Assembly (NCBI GenBank): GCA_013076295.1
Contig: RQOL01000481.1
Span: 24,039 to 88,038 of the forward strand
Length of the DNA: 64,000 nucleotides
DNA from: Sanderia malayensis
Taxonomy: Eukaryota; Cnidaria; Scyphozoa; Semaeostomeae; Pelagiidae
Direction: 5' to 3'
The translations under genes were made by a program, and so were the position numbers. Under the pieces are notes generated by a model. The model searched no databases. It saw nothing but the letters and a program-made list of their open reading frames with translations, and was not told the DNA's origin. Shown one piece after another: positions 14,101 through 23,700 of the stretch (the stretch's first letter is position 1; each line of letters opens with the position of its first letter).

Positions 14101-17100
14101 AAAGTTTCCATAAATTAAACATTCTTAGTCGGATAGTAGTTCATGACAGTAGGGATTGCAGTGCCGAGGAATGCGAAGATGGCGAAGGGATAGGATAGAT
14201 TGTGTAGACCGATGATAGTGATACCGATGAGGGAGAACCTGATGCATTTGATCCTATTTGGCTGAGAACTCTTTCGCTGAAAGCTATGAAAGAAATGTGA
14301 GCGAGAAAAGAAATGTTGACAGAGAACTTTCTGGGCAATTAACTGGATCTGAACTATCATGTTTCTGTTGTGTATCTGATGAAGTAAAAGTGTATCAAAA
14401 TTCTATACGTAATATGATTTAGGCCATGGCCATATCCATCCGTGTCGGTCAACCTTTGTGGTTGAAGAAACTTGAAACGATTCGATTTTCATTAGATACA
14501 GCAAGTGTAGAAAATGTGCAACACAATTCCTTATTACTAAACATGAATTTCATTACTGCACCAAAATTGATGGTTGCATGTTAGCATTTTCTAACTGCGA
14601 AGTTTAGAATTTCGTCCGTCGTTGCGAATTGATGAAATCTATCCATTTCCTTCTCGTTATAGCTTCAGGGCGATCGGCCTGATAAAGCTGAATCCTGTGA
14701 AGCTCTACAAATCTTGATTTATCCAGTGTATTTAAGCACATTGATATGGCATATTTACCCAGTCAGTTTCTCATATAAATCTAACAATTTTCAGGTCCTG
14801 TCAATTATCTGTGATCATGTTTTTGATCCTATTGATTGAATTTTTGAAATGAAATCCCGTACTGTTTTAACATTGCACGGCCTACGCCCGCCGCCACTGA
14901 GCACACTGAGCAGCCACTACATGGGAATTTTATAATTCCTCCCCACAGCTGCAAACTCATCGCAAGCCTTTCAAACTCAAATGCCATAATGCGCCGACCT
15001 GTTTCTAATCATCAAAGTCAAAAAAACAAAAATCGAGTCCATAGTATGAGAGAAAATCGACGTCAGATTTGTTGCTTCAGTACGGAAAGAAATGGGGCTC
15101 CCACTATGATGTCATAGTGGGATCGACCCAGTCCTAAAAGTGAGACAAGGAAAATGGCGAAAATGACGAAACATCGACACTTCCACACGTTATAACTCGT
15201 GAACTACGCGTCTGATTTAAAAATTATTTTCAGATCTGAAGTCAGTGTACCGAGTTTTATTGAATTCACAAATAAAAAAAAAAGCCGTAGGGGCACTTTA
15301 ATACGTGCTAAAAGAATTAATTAATCCAACCAACACATAAACTCTGAATAAAAATAAAAACTCTACATTTGCATACCTGGTGAACTATGCCTGAACCAGG
15401 AGGAATAATCTGAAGGTTCTTGAAAGCTTTCGATCCCCACTTGAAAAAGAAACAAAAGCCAAGGTATTAAGAATAAAACAGATCAGAGTAAACTCAATCG
15501 TAAAAGAACATTTGAGTAATTGGGAATTCTAACCTTGAGAAATTCAAATCTTTCCTTGTTTCTTTCAAATTCCAGGTTCTGATTCTTTTGCAATGCTTCA
15601 GGACTGCAAAAATTTGTTAAAATAAATATTATACAAAAAAATTAAGAAAATAAAAAGATATGATGTTGGCATAAAATTGATATTAATATTACTCCAATCA
15701 AGGATGGCTTAATAGAGAAGATGGTTTGATAGAGAGGATGGTTTAATAAAGAGGATAGTTTAATAGAGAGGATGGTTTAATAAAGAGGATAGTTTAATAG
15801 AGAGGATGGTTTAATAAAGAGGATAGTTTAATAGAGAAGATGGTTTAATAAAGAGGATAGTTTAATAGAGAAGATGGTTTGATAGAGAGGATGGTTTAAT
15901 AAAGAGGATAGTTCAATAGAGAGGATGGATTAATAAAGAGGATAGTTTAATAGAGAGGATGGTTCAATAGAGAGGATGGTTTAATAGAGAGGATGGTTTA
16001 ACAGAGAGGATGGTTTAATAAAAAGGATGGTTTAATACAGAAGATGGTTTAGTAGAGAGGATGTTTAATAGAGAAGATGGTTTAATGGAAAAGAAGTTCA
16101 AAAAGATCAACCTTCAACAAACCTTCTAGAAAAATCAGCTTGTACGGAGTGATCAATTACAAGATCAGCCGGTGAAACAGGGTTGATTTTCGATGGATCT
16201 CCACCCAGTCGTTTCACCGCATCTCTCATGGCAGCAAAATCCACAACTGCTGGAACACCACTAAAAATGGAAAAATAAAGAAAATCAATCCTTGTGCTAT
16301 GATTTGACATTTAATCCAGTGATAAACAATACGAAATGATATATTTCCATGAGGTAAAGTGTCTGATTATATTGTCTCATACTGTCACCCCTGGAGGCCC
16401 ACTTAGTCCATTGATAAACAATGCAAAATTATATATTTCCAGGATGTAAAGTGTCTGACTATATTGTCTCATACTGTCACCCCTGGAGGCCCATTTAGTC
16501 TGATGAAACATACACTAAACTTGATATTTCCAGAGCGAAAAATGTCTCGTATACATCAAAATCTTATATTAATGATGTTTAGTTTGCCACATACAGGAAA
16601 ACTTAGTGTTCTATGATTCTATGTTTTCAGATGAAGTAGAACATCTTACGTGAAATCTTGAAGAATTGTTCTTGCCGGCCTAAATGGAAACTCCACAGCT
16701 TTGCTTTGAGTTTCGCTCCAATTCAAAACAGTTTCAACATCCTTTTCACAAACTTGAAATCCGTCACAGTTTCTCACAGCCGACTCGAGCAAAACCCTCA
16801 ATGAAAATGGCAATTTCTCTACAAAATAAAAAAATCACACCCTTTTAAAGTTACACCTGGATTTGTTCCAGCTTGTTTCAACTTGAGGCAGCAATTATTT
16901 GAATATAAAGCTGGGACTAAAACGAAAAGACACTTTACAAAGGACACTTTGAAACTCAGGCTGATACTTGACAGACAAATAACAGATAAAACAATCTTTG
17001 ATCAGTACAGGACTTTAAAATAGCGTTGAAAACCGGAAATATAGCGAAACATAATAACTACTAAAGCTTTTCGTCTAACACTCATCAGAGTAGTACGTCA

Positions 17101-18200
17101 GAAAGAGAGCGAAAATAAAAACCTAACGAATAAATAACAGATACAATAACAAATAACCCACACAACAAACAAAACAAACAAAAGAGCACACATAAAACGT
17201 TGAACTGAAAGTAGAAAGCTTTAAAAAGCTTTAAAAGTTGTAATGAATCCTTTCCAACATGACTGAGATAATGAACCCACTACTATCCTAACATATATCA
17301 CCACCGATTGTAAAACTGTAGAATAAATAATAAGAAAACAAGGAAGGATTGAGGTTAAAGGGTTAGGGGGCAATTGGGTAAGCTTACCATATCTATCATC
17401 ATTGAGCTTTGTAAGATCAAAATATTTGAACTCTTGGTCATTGCATTGCAATGATGAAATGCACTGAGAATAAGGATGATCTAAATGAACAAAAAATGTT
17501 ATTATTTTTAATTGTGTCTTAAATATCACTAACATAATAAAAAGTGGCAACCATGCATGGAGCAATGAATATAGCACACGCAAAGCTATATAATTTAAGC
17601 AGTCGACAGTTGACAAATGCACACGTATGCATGCTCTATCTTTACAAAGTATGGGCCCCTATCCTAAGACTGAGCAAAGGTGGAGCATTATAGCGCAAAA
17701 ATCACGTTTAGATTTAATGGAAATCAAATTCTAAAGCAAACAGAATACATTTCTTAAGATCCTTGCAGTATTCACTTTAAAATGAATCCAATATAAAGAC
17801 GAATAAATCTACATTGGACCTTGACCCTACCCTCGTGCGAACTTTATTGTCATAAACACGATATATTTTAATGTTGTAAGTTTCCACGAATCCATCAAAC
17901 ATTTGGATAGCTCTAATAAGTCTCTAAACGTTCTAACATTATAAGTAGATAGGAAGCAATTGGCGAAACAAATGAGTTCACTAAATTTATTAAATTCGTG
18001 TTGGTAAAAATCATCATGCCTTACAACGCCTATGGCCTAAAGTTTGACTCTTAGAAGTTTGGCTAAGTCCTAAATCAAAGATTTTGCAGCAAAATTCCTC
18101 AATGATAACCGAGGAAATTAGCTTCGAAGTTGAAATGTCTAAAGGCAAGCACTGAAATGGATTCAATTTGAAGCATCTTACCTTTTTGTGAAGAGTCCAT
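2199..18200 (-). CDS. ACO1: Cytosolic aconitase / iron regulatory protein 1 (21 coding exons)
   Basis: Exons (minus strand, in order): 18182-18200, 17388-17480, 16650-16818, 16123-16260, 15534-15603, 15377-15439, 12782-12902, 11193-11332, 10444-10615, 10087-10187, 9500-9707, 9144-9348, 7735-7819, 7147-7303, 6890-6954, 6459-6623, 5882-6024, 4953-5100, 3505-3627, 2854-3039, 2199-2315. All junctions are GT-AG and in phase, giving 895 residues, close to the roughly 889 of vertebrate IRP1. The [4Fe-4S] ligands are present as Cys442 (TSCTNTSNP) and Cys508/Cys511 ([11 protein letters not shown]). SRDWAAKGP carries the active-site Arg785. The order of family motifs, from [15 protein letters not shown] through [15 protein letters not shown] to the C-terminal [11 protein letters not shown], is intact. 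The family isomerises citrate and isocitrate when the cluster is bound, and the cluster-free form binds iron-responsive elements in mRNA. With all three cysteines kept, both roles are plausible. The start MDSSQK is the only ATG that joins exon 2 in frame. Introns hold most of the repeats listed here. Confidence 0.95.
2590..2850. repeat. Tandem ~98-110-bp repeat with CCCCTGG/CCAGGGG half-elements
   Basis: Two to three copies of a unit combining a TATATTTCC..GGGGT part, a GTCTGACTATATTGTCT-like spacer and a CACCCCTGGAAGATCC part followed by CATTGATAAACAATACG. It lies in the last ACO1 intron and belongs to the family also seen at 7845-8150, 16315-16550, 34010-34290 and 42690-42800. Confidence 0.6.
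4655..4935. repeat. Interstitial telomere-like repeat inside a ~140-bp tandem duplication
   Basis: Two full copies and the start of a third of a unit containing CCACCTTTCTCCTCCGCATG, runs of TAACCC, then AAGCCCAATGCATCAGCCAC and a TATAACGGCACGTCA segment. Located in the ACO1 intron between the exons at 3505-3627 and 4953-5100. A single dispersed copy lies at 9853-9965. Confidence 0.7.
6063..6376. repeat. 117-bp tandem repeat, about 2.5 copies
   Basis: The unit carries CCTTGTGTGTGCTATATTC, AATGCTCCATCTTTGCT and GATAGAGCAAGCATA, ending CTATCAACTATCAACTGC. It fills most of the ACO1 intron between the exons at 5882-6024 and 6459-6623. Opposite-orientation copies occur at 17556-17690, 53952-54182 and 58930-59335. 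The 89-codon open frame across it is a by-product of the period being divisible by three. Confidence 0.75.
6661..6870. repeat. 17-bp minisatellite array (GATGGTTTAATAGAGAG orientation)
   Basis: About 12 units on the plus strand as GATGGTTTAATAGAGAG with variants. The intron between the ACO1 exons 6459-6623 and 6890-6954 is only 266 bases long, so it consists almost entirely of this array. Confidence 0.85.
7845..8150. repeat. Tandem array of the ~110-bp CCCCTGG/CCAGG repeat
   Basis: Three units with GATATATTTCCAGGAGGT, a spacer like GTCTGACTATATTGTCT, CACCCCTGG and CATTGATAAACAATG, immediately upstream (in transcript sense) of the ACO1 exon at 7735-7819. Confidence 0.7.
8159..8605. mobile_element. 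MITE-like palindromic element with TACGGCCGC repeats
   Basis: The outer ends are an imperfect inverted repeat: GGACTTTATACGGCCGC on the left, GCGGCCGTAAAAAGTAAGCC on the right. Inside are further inverted pairs, such as TACGGCCGCATTTTGGTCGC against GCGACCAAAATGCGGCCG, and several AATTAAATGCG segments. No open frame is present, so this is a non-autonomous element or fold-back repeat in an ACO1 intron. Its superfamily is not clear because no target duplication could be fixed. Confidence 0.6.
9066..9128. repeat. ~65-bp CCCCC/GGGGG-tipped inverted-repeat element
   Basis: Begins GCCCCCTGAAAT and ends TTCCCGGGGGTA. It lies 15 bases inside the intron from the ACO1 exon at 9144-9348 (donor side). 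Confidence 0.6.
9370..9480. repeat. ~79-bp dispersed repeat, 1.4 copies
   Basis: Carries TTGAACTGTTTCATAGTATAC, CTTCACTGTATATAGCAAAC and CATCTGGTCCCTTG in an ACO1 intron, less than 25 bases from the exon at 9144-9348 and about 20 from the one at 9500-9707. Confidence 0.65.
9853..9965. repeat. Dispersed copy of the telomere-like unit
   Basis: CCACCTTTCTCCTCCGCATG followed by a short TAACCC run and AAGCCCAATGTATCAGCCAC, a single copy of the unit duplicated at 4655-4935. Confidence 0.65.
11385..12728. repeat. 17-bp minisatellite, largest array (CCATCCTCTCTATTAAA orientation)
   Basis: About 78 units of CCATCCTCTCTATTAAA with scattered substitutions. An internal variant, CCATCTTCTCCATAAGACT, recurs at four or more places, which indicates block duplication within the array. 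It fills nearly the whole ACO1 intron between exons 11193-11332 and 12782-12902. Confidence 0.95.
13080..13782. other. Intronic stretch without a gene
   Basis: Part of the ACO1 intron between 12782-12902 and 15377-15439. It holds a short ATA-rich microsatellite near 13160-13180 and a copy of the ~79-bp repeat at 13560-13688. No coding exon or RNA gene was seen. Confidence 0.5.
13560..13688. repeat. ~79-bp dispersed repeat, about 1.5 copies
   Basis: CATCTGACCCCTTG, a CTTCATTGTATACAATT segment and CCTCATATAACAAACTTCC, diverged from the better-kept arrays at 27650-28030 and 55465-55915. Confidence 0.6.
13783..15301. mobile_element. 1.5-kb non-autonomous DNA element flanked by TTAA duplications
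   Basis: The element proper is 13787-15297. The left end reads AGTGCCCCTACGGCTTTTT and the right end AAAAAGCCGTAGGGGCACT, with TTAA directly outside each end (13783-13786, 15298-15301). Further inverted pairs lie inside: GTGGCGGCGGGCGTAGGCC against GGCCTACGCCCGCCGCCAC, and a TAGGACTGGGTCGATCCCAC block near 13925 against its complement near 15110. The block itself contains the palindrome CCCACTATGACATCATAGTGGG. The longest frame, 81 codons at 14115-14360 minus, resembles no transposase, so the element is presumably moved in trans. TTAA target use is typical of the piggyBac superfamily, but the assignment is inference. It sits in an ACO1 intron. Confidence 0.75.
15705..16090. repeat. 17-bp minisatellite array (GATGGTTTAATAGAGAG orientation)
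   Basis: About 22 units, many alternating with the variant GATAGTTTAATAGAGAG / GATGGTTTAATAAAGAG. It ends 33 bases from the donor of the ACO1 exon at 16123-16260. Confidence 0.9.
16315..16550. repeat. Tandem ~110-bp CCCCTGG/CCAGG repeat
   Basis: Two units with ACGAAATGATATATTTCC, GTCTGATTATATTGTCTC and TGTCACCCCTGGAGGCCCA in the ACO1 intron above exon 16123-16260. Confidence 0.65.
17556..17690. repeat. Single copy of the 117-bp repeat
   Basis: Contains CATGCATGGAGCAATGAATA, a CAGTCGACAGTTGACAAATG segment and GCATGCTCTATCTTTACAAA, in the ACO1 intron between the first two coding exons. Confidence 0.6.
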
Positions 18201-18424
18201 TTTGGGTATTGGCTTCGCTGATGGTGGTTGAACGTGGCAATGGGCACGCAAGCAAGCAAATCAAATATTTTTCGCTTTGTTTAGTAATTAGTCTCCTTGT
18301 TCCTTCCTTGCCATGCGGTCCGATTGTCTTTGCCTAATTCGCGAGTTCACGCGGGTAACCCGCGCCGCGCCATCCCTTATGCAAAGCAGCTCTCGCAAAA
18401 CGAGAAATTATGTACCAACGTACA

Positions 18425-19150
18425 TTCGTTATTAAACTATCCTCATCAATAAACCACCCTCTCTATTAAACCACTGTCTCTATTAAACCATCCTCTCTAT
18501 TAAGCCATCCTATTTATCAAACTATCCTCTCTATTAAACTATCCTCTTTATTAAACCGCTGTCTTTATTAAACCATCCTCTATATTAAACCATTTTCTCT
18601 ATTAAACCAGCCTCCCTATTAAACCACTATCTTTATTAAACCATCCTCTCTATTAAACCATCCTCTCTATTAAACCATCCTCTCTATTAAACCATCCTCT
18701 CTATTAAGCCATCCTCTCTATCAAACTATCCTCTCTATTAAACCATCCTCTTTATTAAACCGCTGTCTTTATTAAACCATCCTCTATATTAAATCATTTT
18801 CTCTATTAAACCACCCTGCCTATTAAGCCATCCTCTTGATAAAACCATCCTCTCTATTAAACCACTCTCTCTATTAAACCATCCACCCTATAAAACCATC
18901 CTCTCTATTAAACTATCCTCTCTATTAAACCATCCTCTCTATTAAACCATCCTCTCTAGTAAACCATCCTCTCTATTAAACCATCCTCTCTATTAAACCA
19001 TCCACCCTATAAAACCATCCTCTCTATTAAACCATCCTCTCTAGTAAACCATCCTCTCCATTAAACCATCCTCTCTATTAACCCGTCTTCTCCATCAGAC
19101 TATCCTCTCTATTAAACCACTCTCTCTATTAAACCATCCTTTCTAGCCAT
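18425..19150. repeat. 17-bp minisatellite array (CCATCCTCTCTATTAAA orientation), intergenic
   Basis: About 42 diverged units. Blocks containing CCACTGTCTTTATTAAACC and CCATCCACCCTATAAAACC recur, which shows duplication of multi-unit blocks. It lies upstream of the ACO1 start codon. Confidence 0.9.
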
Positions 19151-20082
19151 GCTCTTCGTTAATATCTTCAGTACTAAATTTTCTTAACCAGCAATAAAAT
19201 TAATCTATTTAATTTGCTCACAACGAAAGAATAAACAAATTTTTACTCTTTTAACAACATAATAAATATTCTTTGAAAACGAAAACAGCAGCAAAATTAG
19301 TAATCGGTCAATAAAATTAAAAAACAATACGAAATTAAAAAATAAATAAATAAATAAACTTGCATATATGTGTATATAGATAGTTAAAATTTAGAAATAT
19401 TTCAAATTAGTATTAAATCATTTGTTTTTCACACCCGAGACAATTTTCGGTATTCTTGACTTTTCTTCGCAATTTTGTTGTTGTAATTTGCAAGTATATT
19501 AAGAGGGTATAGATTGTTTTATTATTGGTTGGTTCACATGGAATTTGGAGAAATGAAAATGCGAGTTCTGTCACTATTTTAACCCCCTGAAAATATATCA
19601 TTTCGTATTGTTTATGAAAGGAATTATTTAGAAATTTTTCCTTGCTGGAACGGATGAATCATTCAAATCAATTTTGAATTTTATTTCCTTCAATAAACGC
19701 TTTTTTTAAGGAATCATTTTGCGAGGAACCGGCACAAGCCCAAAATATTTAAAGAGCTTATGCCATTTAAAGGCAAAATCACAAATTTTCAATGTTAAGT
19801 ATTGTTATCGTTTCACATAACTGAAAATTAAGAAGCCAGTTTCAGTTACTCGCGGTTAAATTTTCTCAAACAAAATATATTTCATGCATGCAAATTGTGC
19901 AAATGCTTTGCATAATTGCCACAGCACATCATGGTGGATAAGAAGACAGTTAAAAATAAGGAACTGTTGAGAAAACTGTGGAACTCTAATTTGACGAAGA
20001 GAAGTCAAAGTTCACCGTGAAGAATTAAGAAAGTCTCGGGCAGAAAAGTCATGCAATTCATGCTCACAACAAATTTCAAACA

Positions 20083-20088
20083 TTTAAT
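20083..20088 (-). terminator. Candidate polyadenylation signal of the FERM/PDZ gene (ATTAAA)
   Basis: ATTAAA about 36 bases after the stop codon. A canonical AATAAA lies further away at 19680-19685; either could be used. Confidence 0.35.
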
Positions 20089-20123
20089 TAAGAAATGATA
20101 AAATTGTGAATCAGTCCCGTTGG

Positions 20124-20722
20124 TTACAACCCCACGTACGTTGTTGAAGACTGATATGCATTTCTGTCGACTGAAATTTGTCGTTTGACAAGGAGTAAAA
20201 TTTCATTTGGGCTTGAACGAAGAATGCTAACAACATCTTTTGAAGACATCTTCTCTACAGAAATTCCGTTGACCTGAAAATCAACAAAGATGACTCTTGA
20301 ATCTATTGTTTTTATTCTAAGGTCTCGACCAATCACAACAAAGTCTATTGTTTTCATAAATTTTTGGAGCTCGAAACATATTACGTTTATCATCACTATT
20401 GACACTTCCAAAATTGCAAGATATATAAACAATAAGTACCTCAAGTAAGAAGTCACCAGCCTGAAGCTGCCCAGACTCGTCTGCGGAGGAGCCTTTAGCT
20501 ATCTTTTTGATACGGACAGGTCCTACATTAAAAAAAAGAATTGCAAATTTAAATGCAAGCATCTTCTATAAAATGCACGGTCCAATGATAATTGATTTAA
20601 CCATTTGCTGATTATGTCATTTTGTAAATGTCAATTGAATATACCTTCGCTTGCTCCTCCGTAGAGGCTCATTCCAAGCCCAACTGGACCTTTGTAAAGA
20701 AGAACTTCAAACACGTGGCTGT
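20124..20722 (-). other. PDZ9 and C-terminus of the scaffold
   Basis: Exons 20645-20722, 20440-20522 and 20124-20273. The binding loop reads VGLGMSLYGG, followed by a GDFLLEVNGISVEKMSSKD helix region and the tail TTYVGL before TAA. The exon lengths (78, 83, 150) differ from the 57/82/56 cassette, so this domain has a separate history from PDZ1-8. The last residues V-G-L could act as a class II PDZ ligand, which is inference. Confidence 0.85.
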
Positions 20723-23700
20723 CTGAAATTGGAAAAAAAGCTTTTGTTTTGATATCTATCATTTTGCAAATCAAAGCGGGAAAATATTGCGAAGTTCGTT
20801 ATATGAGGCTTAATTGTATACTATGAAGCAGTTCAACAAGGGACCAGATGTTTAGTTTGCTATATAAAGTGAAGTTCGTTATATGAGGCTTAATTGTATA
20901 CTATAAAGCAATTCAACAAGGGACCAGATGTTTAGTTTGCTATATACATAAAAATGGGAATCTACAGTGACGTTTATTATACAAGGGTGAATTGTATACT
21001 ATGAAGTTTAGTTTAGCTACACGCAAAGAATTTCATCATAATAAAGTGACTACACCAATATTAATTCATTTTACCTGCAAAGGGTGAAAACCCAGTCGAG
21101 CTTTTTCTTGCTGCTGGTTTGGGGGGTGGTGGGGCATTCTGGTACACCCTTCCACTACCATTCTGCTTCATGCTATCAGCCACGCTCCTGACCTCGTTCT
21201 GGTTATAATCGGCCTGTTGTCGATGCTGTTGCATTGCATGCAAAGGAGGCGGCGGATATTGCTTCATTCGTTGATCTGACCACGTGGGACTGCTGCTGAC
21301 ACCGCTTGAAGTTTGGTTGTTGCTGCTGTTAGAGCCAGCTGATTCGTTGCGTGATACGATCCGTGTATTTTGCGGAACCGCAGACATGCTCAGAAGGCCT
21401 TGATTCTGATGTTTATTCTGGTGAGCCACGCCAGCATTTTGATGAGCCATACCAATGCCGCTTTGACCGGATGAACGGGATGATGAAATGTTACTCCGTT
21501 GTTGTTGTTGCTGTTGTTGCCGTTGCATCTCTGGGAGCCTCACACTCAAAGGCACGTCTTTGTTTACTGTTGTTCGAACAGGTGGAACAGGCGGATTGCT
21601 GGGGCCGACGGCCTGAGCGTTTACAGCAGAGCCGTACAGGCGTCCAGCACTGCGATTTTGCGCACTGCTATTGACGCCCTGTTGCTTATCGCCGGCACCA
21701 ATGCTATTGTTGTACAGGCTCTGAGCGAGGCTAGCCGCACCTTGTCCACTACCCACCATCATCAATCCACTCTGGGGCTTTATAACATCGGAGTACTGGT
21801 TGGGAGACGCGCTGCCGGTTTGTTGTTGAGTGACGATGACGCTCAGTTGCTGTTGTTGTTGTTGTTGCTGTTGTTGTTGTCGTTGCTGTTGTTGCTGCTG
21901 TTGTTGATATTGTTGTTGCTGTTGCTGTTGGTGTTGTTGTTGTTGAGGTTGCATCGATGCTTTGTGCTGCGTGGCAACAAAGATTGAGTTGTGCAGCGAG
22001 GCAAAGTCTTTTGGACGGCCTCGTTCCGGCGCTGCCGCGGCTGTTGTTGTCGTTGATGTAGATAAGCGGGCCTGTTCTGTTGCTGAGGTTGCACTGTGAG
22101 GAATGTTGGACGCTGCATGCGTTGAATCTGCCCGCTGACCAGTGGCGTACATCGCTGGGGCAACGGATGCAGTTGAAGAGCCTTTCAAAGGGAAAGGAAG
22201 TGACGTCACAGCCTGGTTTCGATTTTGATTTGTCTGCAGAGCGTACATGCTTCTGGGTTCTGTTGCCATGGCGAGTGCGGATGCTTTTGGTAGTGCATTC
22301 CCGGGTTTGGATGCGGAGGACTGGTAGCTAAGGTTCTGCATCGACTGGCTGCCTATTGTGTTGACAGAGGGATCCGCGGAAGAAATTCCCGATTTGCTGT
22401 AAACAAAATTGAAAACAGTTATTTTCATACAAGTAGAACGATTGTACAACATGCGAAGTCTGGTAATTCAATGGCTTATTTTTAAAGCTTTGAAGCAATT
22501 CAATAAGGGACCAGATGTTTAATTTGCTATATACAGTGAAGCTCGTTATATGAGGGTTAATTGTATATTGTGAAACAAATCAACAAGTGATCAGATACTT
22601 GTTTGTCACATAAGACTGTTCGGTTCTCTTTGGGTGCTCAGGTTACTGCATAAGACAGTCAGTTAATGGCCCCCCGTGCTGAAAGCCTAGTGTATTCGGT
22701 TGTAGAACTAGAAAAAATTGCTTGATTTCCAGGGGGTGTTACAACAACATTACAACTGACCTTGATTTTGCGTATATACTTGTGCTTGAGCCATACGACT
22801 CCATCCGACTCCCGACACCATCCGACACGACTCCATCCATCGTCTGTCTGCCAAATGTTCTTGGCAGGGTCTGCACATCCTGCCCACCCTGGGCAGCGGT
22901 GTATACAGAATTGCTGTTTGTCACGCGCACCTCCTTAAGCAAGCCACCACCGGAGCCTTGTCTTGGCATGGTTGAAGATGAGGTTGGCAGTAATGCGGTG
23001 CCTCGATCTGAAGACAAGCTTCGTTCGAGGGTGAAACTTCGGTTTGCAGTCGAGCCTCGTTCTCGATCGGGTGTCTCGCTTTGCTTAGCTGGGCTGTCAC
23101 CAGCCAATGGGATCCATTGAAGGCCGGCATTTGCAGATTGCGATCGAATGGCTGACGACCTTGTTGAAACGTTTGTCGGCTCCGAAATGGGGCCTAAAGT
23201 AAATAAACCTCATCAGATAAAGACGTAGTCAGCAATCTTAAATAAAATAAATAAGTAACATCAATGAAGCTGATTGGTGTTATCGATATATCAAATTTGC
23301 TATAATGACTCTTATTCAATGTTGAGTTTGACAATGATGTTTCGATTCTAGCACGCTATTCCTTCGACATTTACTCGTCATTCGACCTTGACCTTCGATC
23401 TTCAAATTTTGACCTTTCTTTGACTTTCGAACTTTGACCATTCTGATCAGCCTGAGATTACTTTTACTTGCCTATCACAGCCTCGAGAGGTATAGGAAAC
23501 CCATTGTCAATGTATACAAATGATGGCTATGTATTGTCTTATATTATCTTCTCTAAAAGGTGCATTTACTCAATTGGTAAATAATACGAATGACACATTT
23601 TTAGCAGGTAAAATTTATGGTTTCTAATGAGATACATACAGGTATACAGAACAAAACAGAAACTTCACAAAAACTTTCGCGCTTCGAATAATGCCACGGC

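Larger units (their letters stand above)
18201..20123. other. Intergenic region between ACO1 start and scaffold-gene 3' end
   Basis: About 1.9 kb. The part next to ACO1 (18290-18420) is locally GC-rich with CGCG-containing sequence and is the best guess for the ACO1 promoter. A 17-bp minisatellite occupies 18425-19150. The rest is AT-rich and holds the candidate scaffold polyadenylation signals. No coding sequence was found. Confidence 0.5.

Noticed and set aside
14115..14360. 81-codon frame inside the TTAA-flanked element as a possible transposase fragment
   Set aside because: No catalytic motif, a hydrophobic translation and no splice context; more likely random sequence within a non-autonomous element.
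20124..20722. Tyrosine phosphatase domain expected downstream of PDZ9 by analogy with PTPN13
   Set aside because: The last exon ends with an in-frame TAA, candidate polyadenylation signals follow, and no HCxxGxGRS-type motif was seen between here and the ACO1 gene.
21499..21987. 162-codon plus-strand Leu-rich frame
   Set aside because: Shadow of the polyglutamine exon 21075-22396: CAG/CAA on the minus strand reads as CTG/TTG leucine codons on the plus strand.
22722..23120. 132-codon plus-strand frame
   Set aside because: It overlaps the scaffold exon 22761-23193, whose minus-strand frame joins both neighbours in phase. The plus frame has no splice or domain support.
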